This document shows, piece by piece, positions 50,310-58,792 of a stretch of 64,000 nt of DNA. Positions within the stretch are counted from its first letter, which is position 1. Each line of letters starts with the position of its first letter. The stretch comes from Pirellulaceae bacterium (GTDB taxonomy: Bacteria > Planctomycetota > Planctomycetia > Pirellulales > Pirellulaceae): positions 32,565-96,564 of the forward strand of contig JAHDXO010000043.1 in assembly GCA_023382975.1 (NCBI GenBank), read 5' to 3'. The position numbers and the translations under genes are program-made. Under the pieces are notes generated by a model. That model was not told where the DNA came from. It was given only the letters and a program-made list of their open reading frames with translations, and did no database searches.

Positions 50310-51662
50310 ATGCCGCAAGTATTACGAGACCGCCGCTTGGACCAATTGGAACGGCGCGTTGCCGATGCCCGCCAAATGATTGCCACCCTGCACCGCGTTG
50401 CAGCGGGGGAGGGGCGAGCGCTGACGGAGAAGGAAAACGGCCAGTTGGAAGAATACCTGAGCATGAAAACGGCCGCGCAGGCGGACGTCGACGCCTATCG
50501 TCGGCAACTGGAACTTGACTACAGCGAGCCGCCGATCTGGAGCGAAGAGTTGCCCGGCAATCACCACTACCCGCCCCGCCCGGTCGATACCAGCGGCATG
50601 GGCAAAGGCGAGGCATGGGCTACCAAGCTGTTCGGCGGCGCTCCCCGCGCGTCCAGCGGATTCGCCAGCTTGGAAGAATACTTCCAAGTGGTTCGCGCCG
50701 GAAAATGGGACGATCGGCTGCAAGGCGTGATGGTGTCCGGCCAGAAATCCGGCAGCGGTTCCGCAGGCGGCTTCCTGGTTCCGGAAGAATTCGTCTTTTC
50801 GGCGCTGGGACCAGCGTACGAATCTTCTATCGTCTTGCAGCGGGCGGAAGTGGTGCCGATGCAGGCCGAGAGTCGCACGGTTGCCGGTTGGGATTCGTCG
50901 AGTGCATCGGGTGGAACGCTGTTCGGCGGATTCGCGCCGCAATGGCTCGGTGAAGGCGATCAACTGGACATTCAGACAGCGCAGGCCAGGAAGATCAAGC
51001 TGGTTCCCAAGAAGGTGGCGCTGCTGGGCAAAACCAGCAACGAGATCTTGGACGATGCAACCGCGCTTCCGGAGTTTATGACCAGCGGCATGGGCACCGC
51101 GCTGGGATTCACGATCGACTTCGCCTGCTTGCACGGCACCGGCGCTGGTCAACCCCTGGGCGCATTCAACTGTGGCAGCAAAGTGCAAGTCGGCAAGGAA
51201 GCCGCGCAGGCGGCTAACAGCATCGTCTACAGCAACATCCTCAAGATGCAGTCGCGATTGCATCCGGCGCTGTGGAATGATGCCGTCTGGATGGCGCATC
51301 CGTCCACTATCCCGTGGCTGTTCCGCATGACCGTTGACGTGGGCACCGCTGGCAGTTTCATTCCGGTTCTGACGAGTCGAGACGGCCAGGCCGAAATGCT
51401 TTACCGGCCGATCATTTGGACGGAGAAATGCAACCCGCTGGGCACCGAGGGCGATATCGTCTTGGTTGCGTGGTCCGAATACTACATCGGTCTGAGGAAG
51501 GAAATCAGCATCGAACAAAGCCAACATGTCTACTTCACGACTGACGAGACGGCTTGGCGGGGGGTGGCTCGGATCGACGGGCAACCGCGCTGGTCGACGC
51601 CCTACACGCCCGCCAAAGGCAGCGATTCGTTTTCGTGGTGCGTTACCTTGGAAAGCCGATAA
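50310..51662 (+). CDS. Phage major capsid protein, HK97 family
   Basis: A 450-residue capsid protein. I use the ATG at 50310 (GGAG upstream). Residues 1 to about 135 form a delta-like domain with a coiled coil and Pro-rich linker, expected to be removed during maturation. The capsid fold follows: GSAGGFLVPEEF, the P-domain region KIKLVPKKVALLGKTSNEIL, and the C-terminal YIGLRKEISIEQSQHVYF. No maturation protease lies next to it, which is unusual for the family. The host phage or self-cleavage might supply this. Confidence 0.85.
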   Translation: MPQVLRDRRLDQLERRVADARQMIATLHRVAAGEGRALTEKENGQLEEYLSMKTAAQADVDAYRRQLELDYSEPPIWSEELPGNHHYPPRPVDTSGMGKGEAWATKLFGGAPRASSGFASLEEYFQVVRAGKWDDRLQGVMVSGQKSGSGSAGGFLVPEEFVFSALGPAYESSIVLQRAEVVPMQAESRTVAGWDSSSASGGTLFGGFAPQWLGEGDQLDIQTAQARKIKLVPKKVALLGKTSNEILDDATALPEFMTSGMGTALGFTIDFACLHGTGAGQPLGAFNCGSKVQVGKEAAQAANSIVYSNILKMQSRLHPALWNDAVWMAHPSTIPWLFRMTVDVGTAGSFIPVLTSRDGQAEMLYRPIIWTEKCNPLGTEGDIVLVAWSEYYIGLRKEISIEQSQHVYFTTDETAWRGVARIDGQPRWSTPYTPAKGSDSFSWCVTLESR

Positions 51663-51690
51663 CCCTTCATCCGAACGGAGAGACAAGACA

Positions 51691-52167
51691 ATGAGTGCAT
51701 ATCTTACGGAAACCCACAAGATCGTTTGCGGTTCGCCAATCGCGACTACGAACGGCGGTATCACGGGCGCTTACGTCAGTTTGAAGAACGTGCATCGCGT
51801 TACCATCATCGCCAACCTGTTGCAGGCGGCTGCCCATGCCACGGCGCTGGGCATCAACGAGGCGACCAGCGTTGCAGGTGGGGGCGCGCAGGCGGTCACC
51901 GCACACTTGCCCGTCTTCAAGAATGCCGATGTGTCGGCAGGCGATGCGCTGGTCCGAGGCACTGACGCTGCCAGCATCGCGGCGACGGCTGCCATTGCCA
52001 ACCAGATACTTGTCGCGGTGTTCGATCCGAGCAAGCTGTCTGCCGGGTTCGATTGCATCGCGGCGACGCTGGACGATTCGAGCGAGGCGACGAACTTCGC
52101 CAGCATCACGTACATTCTGGAAACACGCTATCCGCAGGCGACACCACCGTCTGCGCTGGTCGATTGA
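51691..52167 (+). CDS. Probable capsid-associated protein
   Basis: A 158-residue Ala-rich protein with beta-type segments (GAYVSLKNVHRVTIIANLLQ, ASITYILETRYP) and no recognised domain. It starts 28 bp after the capsid gene and precedes a terminator, so it is likely made at capsid levels. A decoration or minor-capsid role is inference. Confidence 0.6.
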   Translation: MSAYLTETHKIVCGSPIATTNGGITGAYVSLKNVHRVTIIANLLQAAAHATALGINEATSVAGGGAQAVTAHLPVFKNADVSAGDALVRGTDAASIAATAAIANQILVAVFDPSKLSAGFDCIAATLDDSSEATNFASITYILETRYPQATPPSALVD

Positions 52168-52194
52168 TTCACGGCATTGGGTTGTTGTCGATTT

Positions 52195-52238
52195 GGGCAG
52201 CGAGCCGTCACGCAACGCGGGCGGACGCTGCCCTTTTT
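52195..52238 (+). terminator. Rho-independent terminator after the capsid genes
   Basis: GGGCAGCG (52195-52202) pairs with CGCTGCCC (52226-52233), followed by five T residues. It separates capsid genes from packaging genes, as is usual for highly expressed capsid units. Confidence 0.75.
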
Positions 52239-52356
52239 CGCATACCGAGGGAGGGGGGGAAGGGTAATAGCTGGGCAGAAAACGCTCCTGACCATCGCCT
52301 AGCACGCAAAGGTTCGTGAGTGGTAACGGCCAGCCAAGAATTCGGAGACAACCAAA

Positions 52357-52614
52357 ATGCGACGCATAACGCGAACCAGACGGCGAATCGAGCCATTTAC
52401 CGAGCAACACCGGCGCTATCTGGCCCATATCGGCCGCCATGTCGCACAATTCACGCCCCCGGGCCGCGTTTCGGCGCGGTTGGTGGATCGACACCCCTAC
52501 GCCATTGAACGCGAACTGATCGCCGCCTGGGCGTTCTACGGGCCATCCATCATGGCGGACGGCAGCGGCAAGCAATCCTGGGGATTCCTTCACTTCGGAG
52601 AGCCTAAGCCATGA
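52357..52614 (+). CDS. Small basic element protein, unknown
   Basis: An 85-residue protein with a very basic N-terminus (MRRITRTRRRIEPF). I do not recognise it. It overlaps the small terminase gene by four bases (ATGA). Confidence 0.5.
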   Translation: MRRITRTRRRIEPFTEQHRRYLAHIGRHVAQFTPPGRVSARLVDRHPYAIERELIAAWAFYGPSIMADGSGKQSWGFLHFGEPKP

Positions 52615-52940
52615 AGACAACACCACCCCCCAAGCACCTGAAAGCATCCGGCAAGGCGTTCTGGGAAAAGATCGCTGAGCAGTACGAACTGCTCGACCAC
52701 GACTTCGCACGGTTGGAAGGCGCTTGCATCGCCTTGGATCGAGCCGCCGACGCCCGGGAAGCCATCGCAAAGGACGGTGCGGTAGTCACGGATCGCTTCG
52801 GGCAGGCAAAGGAACATCCAGCGGTCAGAATCGAGTCGGCTTCCTGGGGCACGTTCCGTCTATTGGTCCGCGAACTGGGGTTGGACGATGAACTGCCGGG
52901 AGACAATCGCCCGGCGACAGCACCGAGGGGCTACCGATAA
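52611..52940 (+). CDS. P27-family phage terminase small subunit
   Basis: A 109-residue protein with the P27/Terminase_4 pattern (HLKASGKAFWEKIAEQYEL, DFARLEGACIALDRAADAREAI, KEHPAVRIESASWGTFRLLVRELGL). It recognises phage DNA and recruits the large terminase. No large terminase is present, so the element probably borrows a helper phage motor, as satellites do. Confidence 0.82.
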   Translation: MKTTPPPKHLKASGKAFWEKIAEQYELLDHDFARLEGACIALDRAADAREAIAKDGAVVTDRFGQAKEHPAVRIESASWGTFRLLVRELGLDDELPGDNRPATAPRGYR

Positions 52941-53296
52941 TGAGACGGGTACGCAAATCGCGATCGCGCCGGGAGTGGTCGGACGCGCATCGAATCCAAC
53001 TGCAAACCGGCCACGATTACTTCGATGAAGCATGGGGGCCGCGTTCGTCCTGGTCGGCAGCCGATCTGGACGAAATGCGTTCGGCGTGGTCGGACTGCCA
53101 GGATGCAGTTCTGGCCGATCACCTCGAGCGCTTCCCGTGTTCGCGCCCCTGGGCATGGTGGCAATTCTCGTCACCTGAGCCGCGCGACGAAGCGATTGAA
53201 CAACGAGAGCAGTTGCAGCGGTTGGGCGTCTTGTCCGCTGACGAGATCGCACGATTGGAGCGAGCCGAAGCTATCCGCAAGACAGCGGCCGTTTGA
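52940..53296 (+). CDS. Small element protein, unknown
   Basis: A 118-residue protein whose ATG overlaps the terminase stop (TAATG). It is Trp- and Arg-rich (CSRPWAWWQFSSPEPRDEAI). I do not recognise it; by position it is likely a packaging or virion protein. Confidence 0.5.
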   Translation: MRRVRKSRSRREWSDAHRIQLQTGHDYFDEAWGPRSSWSAADLDEMRSAWSDCQDAVLADHLERFPCSRPWAWWQFSSPEPRDEAIEQREQLQRLGVLSADEIARLERAEAIRKTAAV

Positions 53297-53357
53297 CGCA
53301 TCGCAGCGGTCGTACGTGATTCGAGCCGCGATTGTCCTTCCGATTGGAGTTTTTTTC

Positions 53358-53843
53358 ATGCCGACTTACGCGCCAAGCAGTTGGATTTCCCCGCTCAAGA
53401 AGATCATCACCCTGCCGCCCGGCGCGTCGATGTGCTGCTGTGGCCCACCGCCTGAGCCACCGGAAGGCCCCTGCAGCGCCACTGGCGCAACGTGGAACGG
53501 TCACGACTTCACGCTGATCGACGCTGCCGACGCGCCCACTTGCGGGCCGACAAACGACGGTTTTTTCTACGGGTTGGACATCTACCCGGAGTTTGCAGGA
53601 GTCGCCAAAGTTCTCTTTCTGGACGTTGCCGGAGATCCGGCCGCAAACAATTTTCAGCGCGTCTACATCTGGAGTGAAAACGGCATCTTGCACGTCACAA
53701 GCTGTAGCGAAACCGGCGACGGCACCGGCGTGTTCAGTCTGGACGATAGCACAACGAGTTGCGACCAACTGAACTGGATTGACGACGAAGCCGAACTGTC
53801 CTATTCGATCGGCAGCGGCGGCACGATCCGATTGACACGATAG
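53358..53843 (+). CDS. Cys/Pro-containing element protein, possible virion protein
   Basis: A 161-residue protein from the ATG at 53358 (GGAG upstream). N-terminal segment MCCCGPPPEPPEGPC, then a beta-rich part (GFFYGLDIYPEFAGVAKVLF, FSLDDSTTSCDQLNWIDDEA). There is no signal peptide. Unknown; a virion surface role is inference. Confidence 0.5.
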   Translation: MPTYAPSSWISPLKKIITLPPGASMCCCGPPPEPPEGPCSATGATWNGHDFTLIDAADAPTCGPTNDGFFYGLDIYPEFAGVAKVLFLDVAGDPAANNFQRVYIWSENGILHVTSCSETGDGTGVFSLDDSTTSCDQLNWIDDEAELSYSIGSGGTIRLTR

Positions 53844-53899
53844 ACGCATCGGCCGGTTCAAGGTGTTCCGAGCCGACTTGCCGGGTTCGCGTCGATTCT

Positions 53900-54480
53900 G
53901 GCGCAAATGCGGCGACGTGGCGGGCGTTCGGTCGGTTCGCTGGTCCCACCGTCTGCGGTTCGTTCAGTCTGGCCACATCGCCGTGGCGCTGCCGTCCAGT
54001 TCCCCGCACATCGCCAGGAATGGGCCACCATCGCACGATCGGCCAGCAACCCGACTTCGGACGCCTGGGCACGGTCGCCGCGTTCCCACCGGCTTGTGGT
54101 TCGTCCAGTTGGGCACCTGGGCGCGGTTGGCGTTGGCGTGGCTCGTCTGCCGTGGCTGCCGAGATCCCCTTGCCACCATCTTGCACCTGGGCGAGATCCC
54201 ACCGTCTGCCGGTTGCCCCGTGGCTGCGAGATCTGGCCACCATCGCACGATCACCGGGCAAAGCGACTGAGAACACCCGGCGACGTGGCGAGCGTTCAGG
54301 AGGGCCACCGGCTGCCGTCCAGTCTGGCCGATCACATCGCCGTGGCTGCCGTCAGGTCGGGCGCTGGCCCCGTGGCTCGTCTGCGGTCGGACGTCTGGCC
54401 ACCGGGTTGCACCTGGGCGACGATCACCGAGGGGCCACCGTCTGCGGTCACCACCTGGGCGACGGTTCAACGGGTGTCGG
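53900..54480. repeat. Mosaic of short repeated modules
   Basis: About 580 bp built from recurring short words: CACCTGGGCG at 54114, 54184, 54410 and 54452; an 18-bp exact pair at 54024-54041 and 54235-54252 (GGCCACCATCGCACGATC); and repeated forms of CCGTGGCTGC, TCTGGCCAC and CGTCTGCGGT. Long open frames on both strands are low-complexity and unsupported. It lies between the last gene and attR. Confidence 0.6.
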
Positions 54481-54491
54481 GGCGAAAATCT

Positions 54492-54507
54492 CGTTGTACG
54501 TACAACG
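54492..54507. promoter_or_regulatory. Inverted GTACAAC pair near the right end
   Basis: CGTTGTACGTACAACG is a perfect 16-bp palindrome carrying the same GTACAAC word as the left-end repeats. Probable integrase arm site. Confidence 0.55.
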
Positions 54508-54570
54508 AAACCGGGTTGAAAACGGAAGTTAGAAGAACTTAGGGAGGGGGGCAGGAAACTGCGAAAACCC

Positions 54571-54587
54571 TTGTTTTTACCGTGTTT
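54571..54587. repeat. Partial extra copy of attachment flank
   Basis: TTGTTTTTACCGTGTTT matches 45309-45325 exactly but lies 57 bp before the attR core rather than after it. It may be debris of an earlier insertion. Confidence 0.45.
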
Positions 54588-54627
54588 GCTGGCGTTTTCG
54601 GGGTTGGCGAAAACTGCCGTTTTTGCC

Positions 54628-54697
54628 TTTCAAGACCGCCGCCTTAGACCACTCGGCCACCCATCCGGAACGTAGTTTTTACCGTATTTTCTTGCGT
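54628..54697. repeat. Right attachment repeat (attR)
   Basis: The second copy of the 70-bp repeat at 45264-45333. It is a fragment of the tRNA-Ser 5' half plus flank, without the 3' half. Confidence 0.9.
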
Positions 54698-54733
54698 TTC
54701 TGTAAGTTCCGTGAATGCTGCTGCAGAGTCCCC

Positions 54734-54817
54734 AAGTCTAGCCGATCCAATTCTGCTGGCAAGGCTTGTTCCGATTTCCCGCCAATCCGGTGCCCGAAAG
54801 GGGCGTTCGACGCCGGC
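54734..54817 (+). pseudogene. Decayed integrase 5' end from a second related element
   Basis: AAGTCTAGCCGATCCAA at 54734-54750 matches 45498-45514 of the integrase gene exactly. The following 60 bp align with short matches (CAAG, GTTCCGA, TTCCCGC, AGGGGCGTT) in the same order with only a 2-base offset. No start codon or open frame remains. It ends at the 3' end of the glycosidase gene. Confidence 0.7.
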
Positions 54818-56266
54818 TCAGCGTCGAAAGTAATCGGCCAGAGGATACACTTGGCGATTCAGTTCGGTCATGGCGTCCAGCAGCGGGGCGTAGGGTTCGT
54901 ATCGGATGGTGACGATACCCTTGTTGGAATCGCGGTTGGATGGATCGGCACGCAGATCATTCGGGTCGTTGTCCATGTAACGGAACCAATGCCAGCCCAC
55001 GCAATTGTCCGATCGCAATAGCCCGAGCGTGAATGTTTGATAGAACAGCCCGCGGTCTCGTTGCGTCGGCACCGTCCAGCCGGCGCCGGAATGGTTGGGA
55101 TACCCCGAGTCCATGCCCTTGGCATACCATTCCGTGATCATCACCGGCTTTCCCGACCAAGCCGTCCAACGTCCGATATCCTCGGGGCGGGGTTCCCAGA
55201 CGCCGTAGTGGTTGACGGCGATCACATCCAGCCAGTGGCCAGCGGCGCGAAAGGCGGCGGCTTTCGATTTCTCCGCGCCGTAGAACCGCGAGCCGAGGCA
55301 CAGATGGTTCGGGTCGTAGCGGCGGATGGCTGTGGTGGTCAGTTCGAAGTAGCGGTCGTACGCGAACTCGGTCCAGGCGTCGCGGTCCGCGTTGGTGATG
55401 TCCCCGGTTCCTGAATCCCGTCCCTTGCGCTGATCAAGCCATTGCCGGGCCGCTTGGTAACTGGTTCCCATGTCGGGATCGCCGGGCGGCAAGTCGAGAT
55501 ATCTCTCAAGGCGCGGCATGGGCAGTTCGTTGTCGGAGAAGTAGCCTAGCAACCAAGGGTCGTCCTTGTTGTCGGCCAACGACTTGGCGTGTTCGTCGCA
55601 GAAGCGTTCGAACTCGGGATGGAACACGGGGATGCAGTCGTTGGGATAGACGGCATGTCCGGTGCCTTGCTTGGCCAACCCCTTGGCGGTGCCGAAGGCC
55701 CGCATGAAGCCGCCTTTGCCTCCGGGAGTATCCCGGCCGCCGTTCCCTTCCATCGTGTAGACCAGCGGTGGATCGACGGCTCGCAGCAAAGGCACGGCAC
55801 ACCATGCCCCCGCCCCATTGAAGCCCGCCGCACGCAGGCGTTGCGTCTCGGCATCCGCCCACGCCGCCGCCTCGCCGTACTGAGCCTGCATGGCTGCTTC
55901 GCTCGTGTCCGTCGGGCCGGGCCGGATACCGTTGACGGCCACATGCAGGAACAGGCAGCCCTCGGGATCGACCAGCCACCAACGGCCATCGCTCTTCTCG
56001 ACTCGAAAGAAGCCGGTGGCCTTGCTGCGGCGATCCGTGCGCCCGCCGAACCGCCCGAGCGGTACATCGCGCGGCGTGAAGTCCGGAAGGCTGTTCACCG
56101 TGCGGACCGCGTATTCGGTCCAGTCCGCATCGGACGGCTTTCTCTTGACCTTGACGGTGACGGAGGCAACATCGGTCACATCCGATGTCGGCTCACTCGC
56201 GGCTCCCTGACCGCCAAGAACCGCCACCAGGAACAACGTCAAGCACCATGTGCTTCTAACATCCAT
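54818..56266 (-). CDS. Secreted glycoside hydrolase, GH50/agarase-like
   Basis: A 482-residue exported enzyme. The ATG at 56266 starts a signal peptide (WCLTLFLVAVLGGQGAASE). A (beta/alpha)8 clan GH-A-type domain follows: FFRVEKSDGRWWLVDPEGCLF, the probable acid/base in LLGYFSDNELPMP, DVIAVNHYGVW, and the probable nucleophile in PVMITEWYAKGMD. The pattern is closest to GH50-type beta-agarases and relatives. Substrate unknown. Confidence 0.8.
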   Translation of the reverse strand: MDVRSTWCLTLFLVAVLGGQGAASEPTSDVTDVASVTVKVKRKPSDADWTEYAVRTVNSLPDFTPRDVPLGRFGGRTDRRSKATGFFRVEKSDGRWWLVDPEGCLFLHVAVNGIRPGPTDTSEAAMQAQYGEAAAWADAETQRLRAAGFNGAGAWCAVPLLRAVDPPLVYTMEGNGGRDTPGGKGGFMRAFGTAKGLAKQGTGHAVYPNDCIPVFHPEFERFCDEHAKSLADNKDDPWLLGYFSDNELPMPRLERYLDLPPGDPDMGTSYQAARQWLDQRKGRDSGTGDITNADRDAWTEFAYDRYFELTTTAIRRYDPNHLCLGSRFYGAEKSKAAAFRAAGHWLDVIAVNHYGVWEPRPEDIGRWTAWSGKPVMITEWYAKGMDSGYPNHSGAGWTVPTQRDRGLFYQTFTLGLLRSDNCVGWHWFRYMDNDPNDLRADPSNRDSNKGIVTIRYEPYAPLLDAMTELNRQVYPLADYFRR

Positions 56267-56401
56267 GACAGAATCCTTCGAATCGTGCTGAACAGGACAT
56301 GGCTTGGTGCGACGTCCGGGCTGACGTCGTCCGCGGTGGCATTCTGACATTCGCGGCGGGCTCTGGCAATCGGTTGCCGGGCTTTCCGACCCGCTCGGCC
56401 A

Positions 56402-58000
56402 TCAGGCGGCGCGTCGTTCCATCGTGCGGATGGGCATCGCGGTCGATCGGGCCGCGGCGACGGCATCCGGTTCCACGGCGTCGGGATGGAACAACTGAAT
56501 CCTGTCCATTTCGGACTCGCCGCTCTCGTCCAGGGAACCGAAGAGCAGATCTTCCAGCGGCCATGTGCGGCAGAGCGTGTACAGCAATTGCGATGCTTCG
56601 AACAGCCGGGAGGCGGCTTGCGGATTCGGAATGACCCCGCGGGCCGTCAGCGTCGCACGGATGTCCCCGTCCCGCATCGCACTGTACCTCAGTTCCCAAT
56701 GGTCGGTGCCCACCTCGGCCGGATCGTCGGCCGTCCAGTTCAGCCGGAAGAAGATCTGCCGGTCCTGCAGGTCGCTGAAACGGAACTCCAATCGTTTGCC
56801 ACCAAGTCGTTCCACTCGTGCGCAAACTCGCCGCCAATAATCCTGACGCTGTCCTGCTTCCATGTTTTCCAACTGGACGCTCAGCAGACGCGATGGCAAC
56901 GCGCGGGAAGTCTCCAGCAACATGCAGCCGATCGCGCGCAGGTGCCCCAGAACCAAATCCGTCTCGTGATGTCCGAACACCCGTCCCATCACCAGAACAG
57001 CCAACAACGTTCCGCACAACGACACGGCCAGCACTTCGTTGTCGACCCAGAACGACACCACCGCGATGGCGGCCATGGACGCGCACAGCGCCGAGATCAG
57101 CAGCAGCGATTGGACTCTCGAGAGCCCGCGATCCTGCAGACGATGATGAATGTGGCCGCGATCCGCTTCGCCGATTCCGCGGCCGGTCAACTTCCGGCGA
57201 AGAATCGCCATCGCCGTATCGAATACGGGAATGCTGATCAGCACCAAGGGCACGACCAGCGTGAAACTGGCTGCTTGCTTCAATGCTGCCTCGATGGCCA
57301 GGGCCCCGACCAGGAAACCGAGCATCAGACTGCCGGCGTCCCCCATGAAGATCCTGGCAGGCGGCCAGTTGTGGACCAGGAAGCCGATTGTGCTGGCCGC
57401 TGTCAACAACGCGACCACGGCGATTTCGTATCGTCCGATCAAGATCGACAGCGCCGCCAAGGTCAGCAGTGCGATGCAACTGATCGTTCCCGCCAAGCCG
57501 TCCATGCCGTCCATCAGGTTGATCACGTTCGAGCAGGCAACCAGCCAGAAGACCGTGAGCGGAACGTTCCAGACGCCCAGTTCCCATTGAACCCCCAGCA
57601 CCTCGACCGCGCCAATCGATCGCCCCCAAATCGCAAATGGCAGGCTCGCCACGATCTGCCCGACGAGTTTGTGCCGCGGTCGCAGCCCCCATCGATCGTC
57701 GCAGCACCCTAGCACGCAGAACAGGCCGGTCGATACGAACAGCGGAAGCAGCGCCGCGATGTTGCTCGGATCCGTCAGAAGCAACCAGGGCGCGACAGCC
57801 ACCAGGATCAGCGCGGCCAGGGACAGCGATGCGCAGATCGCCACCCCGCCCATCAGCGGCATCGACCGCGCATGCAGCTTGCGCGAACCGTCCGGTCGAT
57901 CGACCAGCCCGATTCGCGGTGCCGACCACCGCGCCCCGGCGGTCAACAGATAGCTCAGCAAAAATGTTCCGGCGCCGACAGCAAGAGCCGTCCAGACCAT
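56402..58000 (-). CDS. WecA/TagO-like undecaprenyl-phosphate sugar-1-phosphate transferase
   Basis: A 532-residue membrane enzyme of the MraY/WecA family that starts lipid-linked glycan synthesis. Motifs: LMGGVAICAS, CCDDRWGLRPRHKLVGQ, NLMDGMDGLAGT, RIFMGDAGSLMLGFL and the cytoplasmic HIHHRL loop. About ten spans cover residues 1-350. A long soluble C-terminal domain (about 350-532) of unknown fold is extra compared with typical WecA (about 360 residues). Confidence 0.88.
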   Translation of the reverse strand: MVWTALAVGAGTFLLSYLLTAGARWSAPRIGLVDRPDGSRKLHARSMPLMGGVAICASLSLAALILVAVAPWLLLTDPSNIAALLPLFVSTGLFCVLGCCDDRWGLRPRHKLVGQIVASLPFAIWGRSIGAVEVLGVQWELGVWNVPLTVFWLVACSNVINLMDGMDGLAGTISCIALLTLAALSILIGRYEIAVVALLTAASTIGFLVHNWPPARIFMGDAGSLMLGFLVGALAIEAALKQAASFTLVVPLVLISIPVFDTAMAILRRKLTGRGIGEADRGHIHHRLQDRGLSRVQSLLLISALCASMAAIAVVSFWVDNEVLAVSLCGTLLAVLVMGRVFGHHETDLVLGHLRAIGCMLLETSRALPSRLLSVQLENMEAGQRQDYWRRVCARVERLGGKRLEFRFSDLQDRQIFFRLNWTADDPAEVGTDHWELRYSAMRDGDIRATLTARGVIPNPQAASRLFEASQLLYTLCRTWPLEDLLFGSLDESGESEMDRIQLFHPDAVEPDAVAAARSTAMPIRTMERRAA

Positions 58001-58270
58001 GCAGGTACTCCCCGCCCCCAGTTGCCCGACGAGAAATCAATCAGCGTGTGAAAGCCGTTCGAATAGACCGCGGAGTATAGGAAGGTTCGCCGAATCGGCA
58101 AACATCAAAATCGAGATCGAGGAGGAGACCAAACCGGCTGCATTCCGGCTGAAAGGCCGTTCGGCGTTGGGCCAAGATGTGCCCTAACGCCACCGTTGCA
58201 GTCACCCCGGCGCATTGGCCCGCAAGCGGCCGAGGATGTCGGAATCCCGGCCGCGGCGACAAGAGCGTGA

Positions 58271-58792
58271 TTACCCAGCCATCCGTGTGACGTGGCTTTC
58301 GGCGAATTCGACCTCCGCGTCGGCTGGGCTGTAGCGGTACTGCATCAGATAGGCGTCTTCGGTCGTGTCGTCGTAGAAGTCACGCAGCACCGAGATCGCC
58401 CGGAACCCGGCATCGCGGAAAAACAGTTGAGCGTCCAGATTCGTTTCGCGGATTTCCAGCAGAATGCGGTTCCGCCGCTGCTGCGACAATTTGCCGATCA
58501 GCTTCCGGACCATCGCGTGGCCGACGCCGCGTCGGCGAAACTCGGGACGCACCGCAAAGTTCAAGACGTGCAAGCGATTCTTGTGCAGTTCATAGATCAT
58601 GAACCCGACGACCCGCTCGTCGTATTCAGCGACCATGCCGATGCAATTGCGTTGGCGAAGGCACCGGATGAAGTCGTCCTCGCACCACGGAAACTCGAAG
58701 CTACTGGTTTCGATCCCCAGCACCTCGGGCATGTCGCGGCGAATCATCCAGCGGATATGTACGCAAAGTTCCGTCTTTCCCTGGGTTAGCAT
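58271..58792 (-). CDS. rimI: GNAT acetyltransferase, RimI-like
   Basis: A 173-residue N-acetyltransferase resembling the ribosomal protein S18-alanine acetyltransferase. Motifs: MPEVLGIETSSFEFPWCEDDF, VVGFMIYEL, VRPEFRRRGVGHAMV (CoA pyrophosphate loop) and ETNLDAQLFFRDAGF. The start could also be the ATG at 58747. Confidence 0.8.
   Translation of the reverse strand: MLTQGKTELCVHIRWMIRRDMPEVLGIETSSFEFPWCEDDFIRCLRQRNCIGMVAEYDERVVGFMIYELHKNRLHVLNFAVRPEFRRRGVGHAMVRKLIGKLSQQRRNRILLEIRETNLDAQLFFRDAGFRAISVLRDFYDDTTEDAYLMQYRYSPADAEVEFAESHVTRMAG

Larger units (their letters stand above)
45264..54697 (+). mobile_element. Integrated 9.4-kb capsid-encoding element in tRNA-Ser
   Basis: Bounded by the 70-bp direct repeat. 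It contains an integrase gene at the left end, small HTH proteins, a RecA-fold ATPase, an HK97-type capsid protein, a P27-type small terminase and several unknown small genes, all on the plus strand. No large terminase, portal, protease, scaffold or tail gene was found. It resembles a phage satellite that encodes its own capsid, but is smaller than described capsid-forming islands. Confidence 0.85.

Noticed and set aside
53907..54542. 211-codon plus frame and 168-180-codon minus frames in the module mosaic
   Set aside because: Low-complexity translations on both strands, no ribosome sites; the openness follows from GC-rich repeated words.
54698..54817. Possible second tRNA next to attR
   Set aside because: Only the tRNA 5' half is present at attR; no 3' half, T arm or acceptor partner follows.
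56256..58040. 594-codon minus-strand frame over the WecA-like gene
   Set aside because: Arg/Gly-rich shadow; the overlapping frame has all MraY/WecA motifs.
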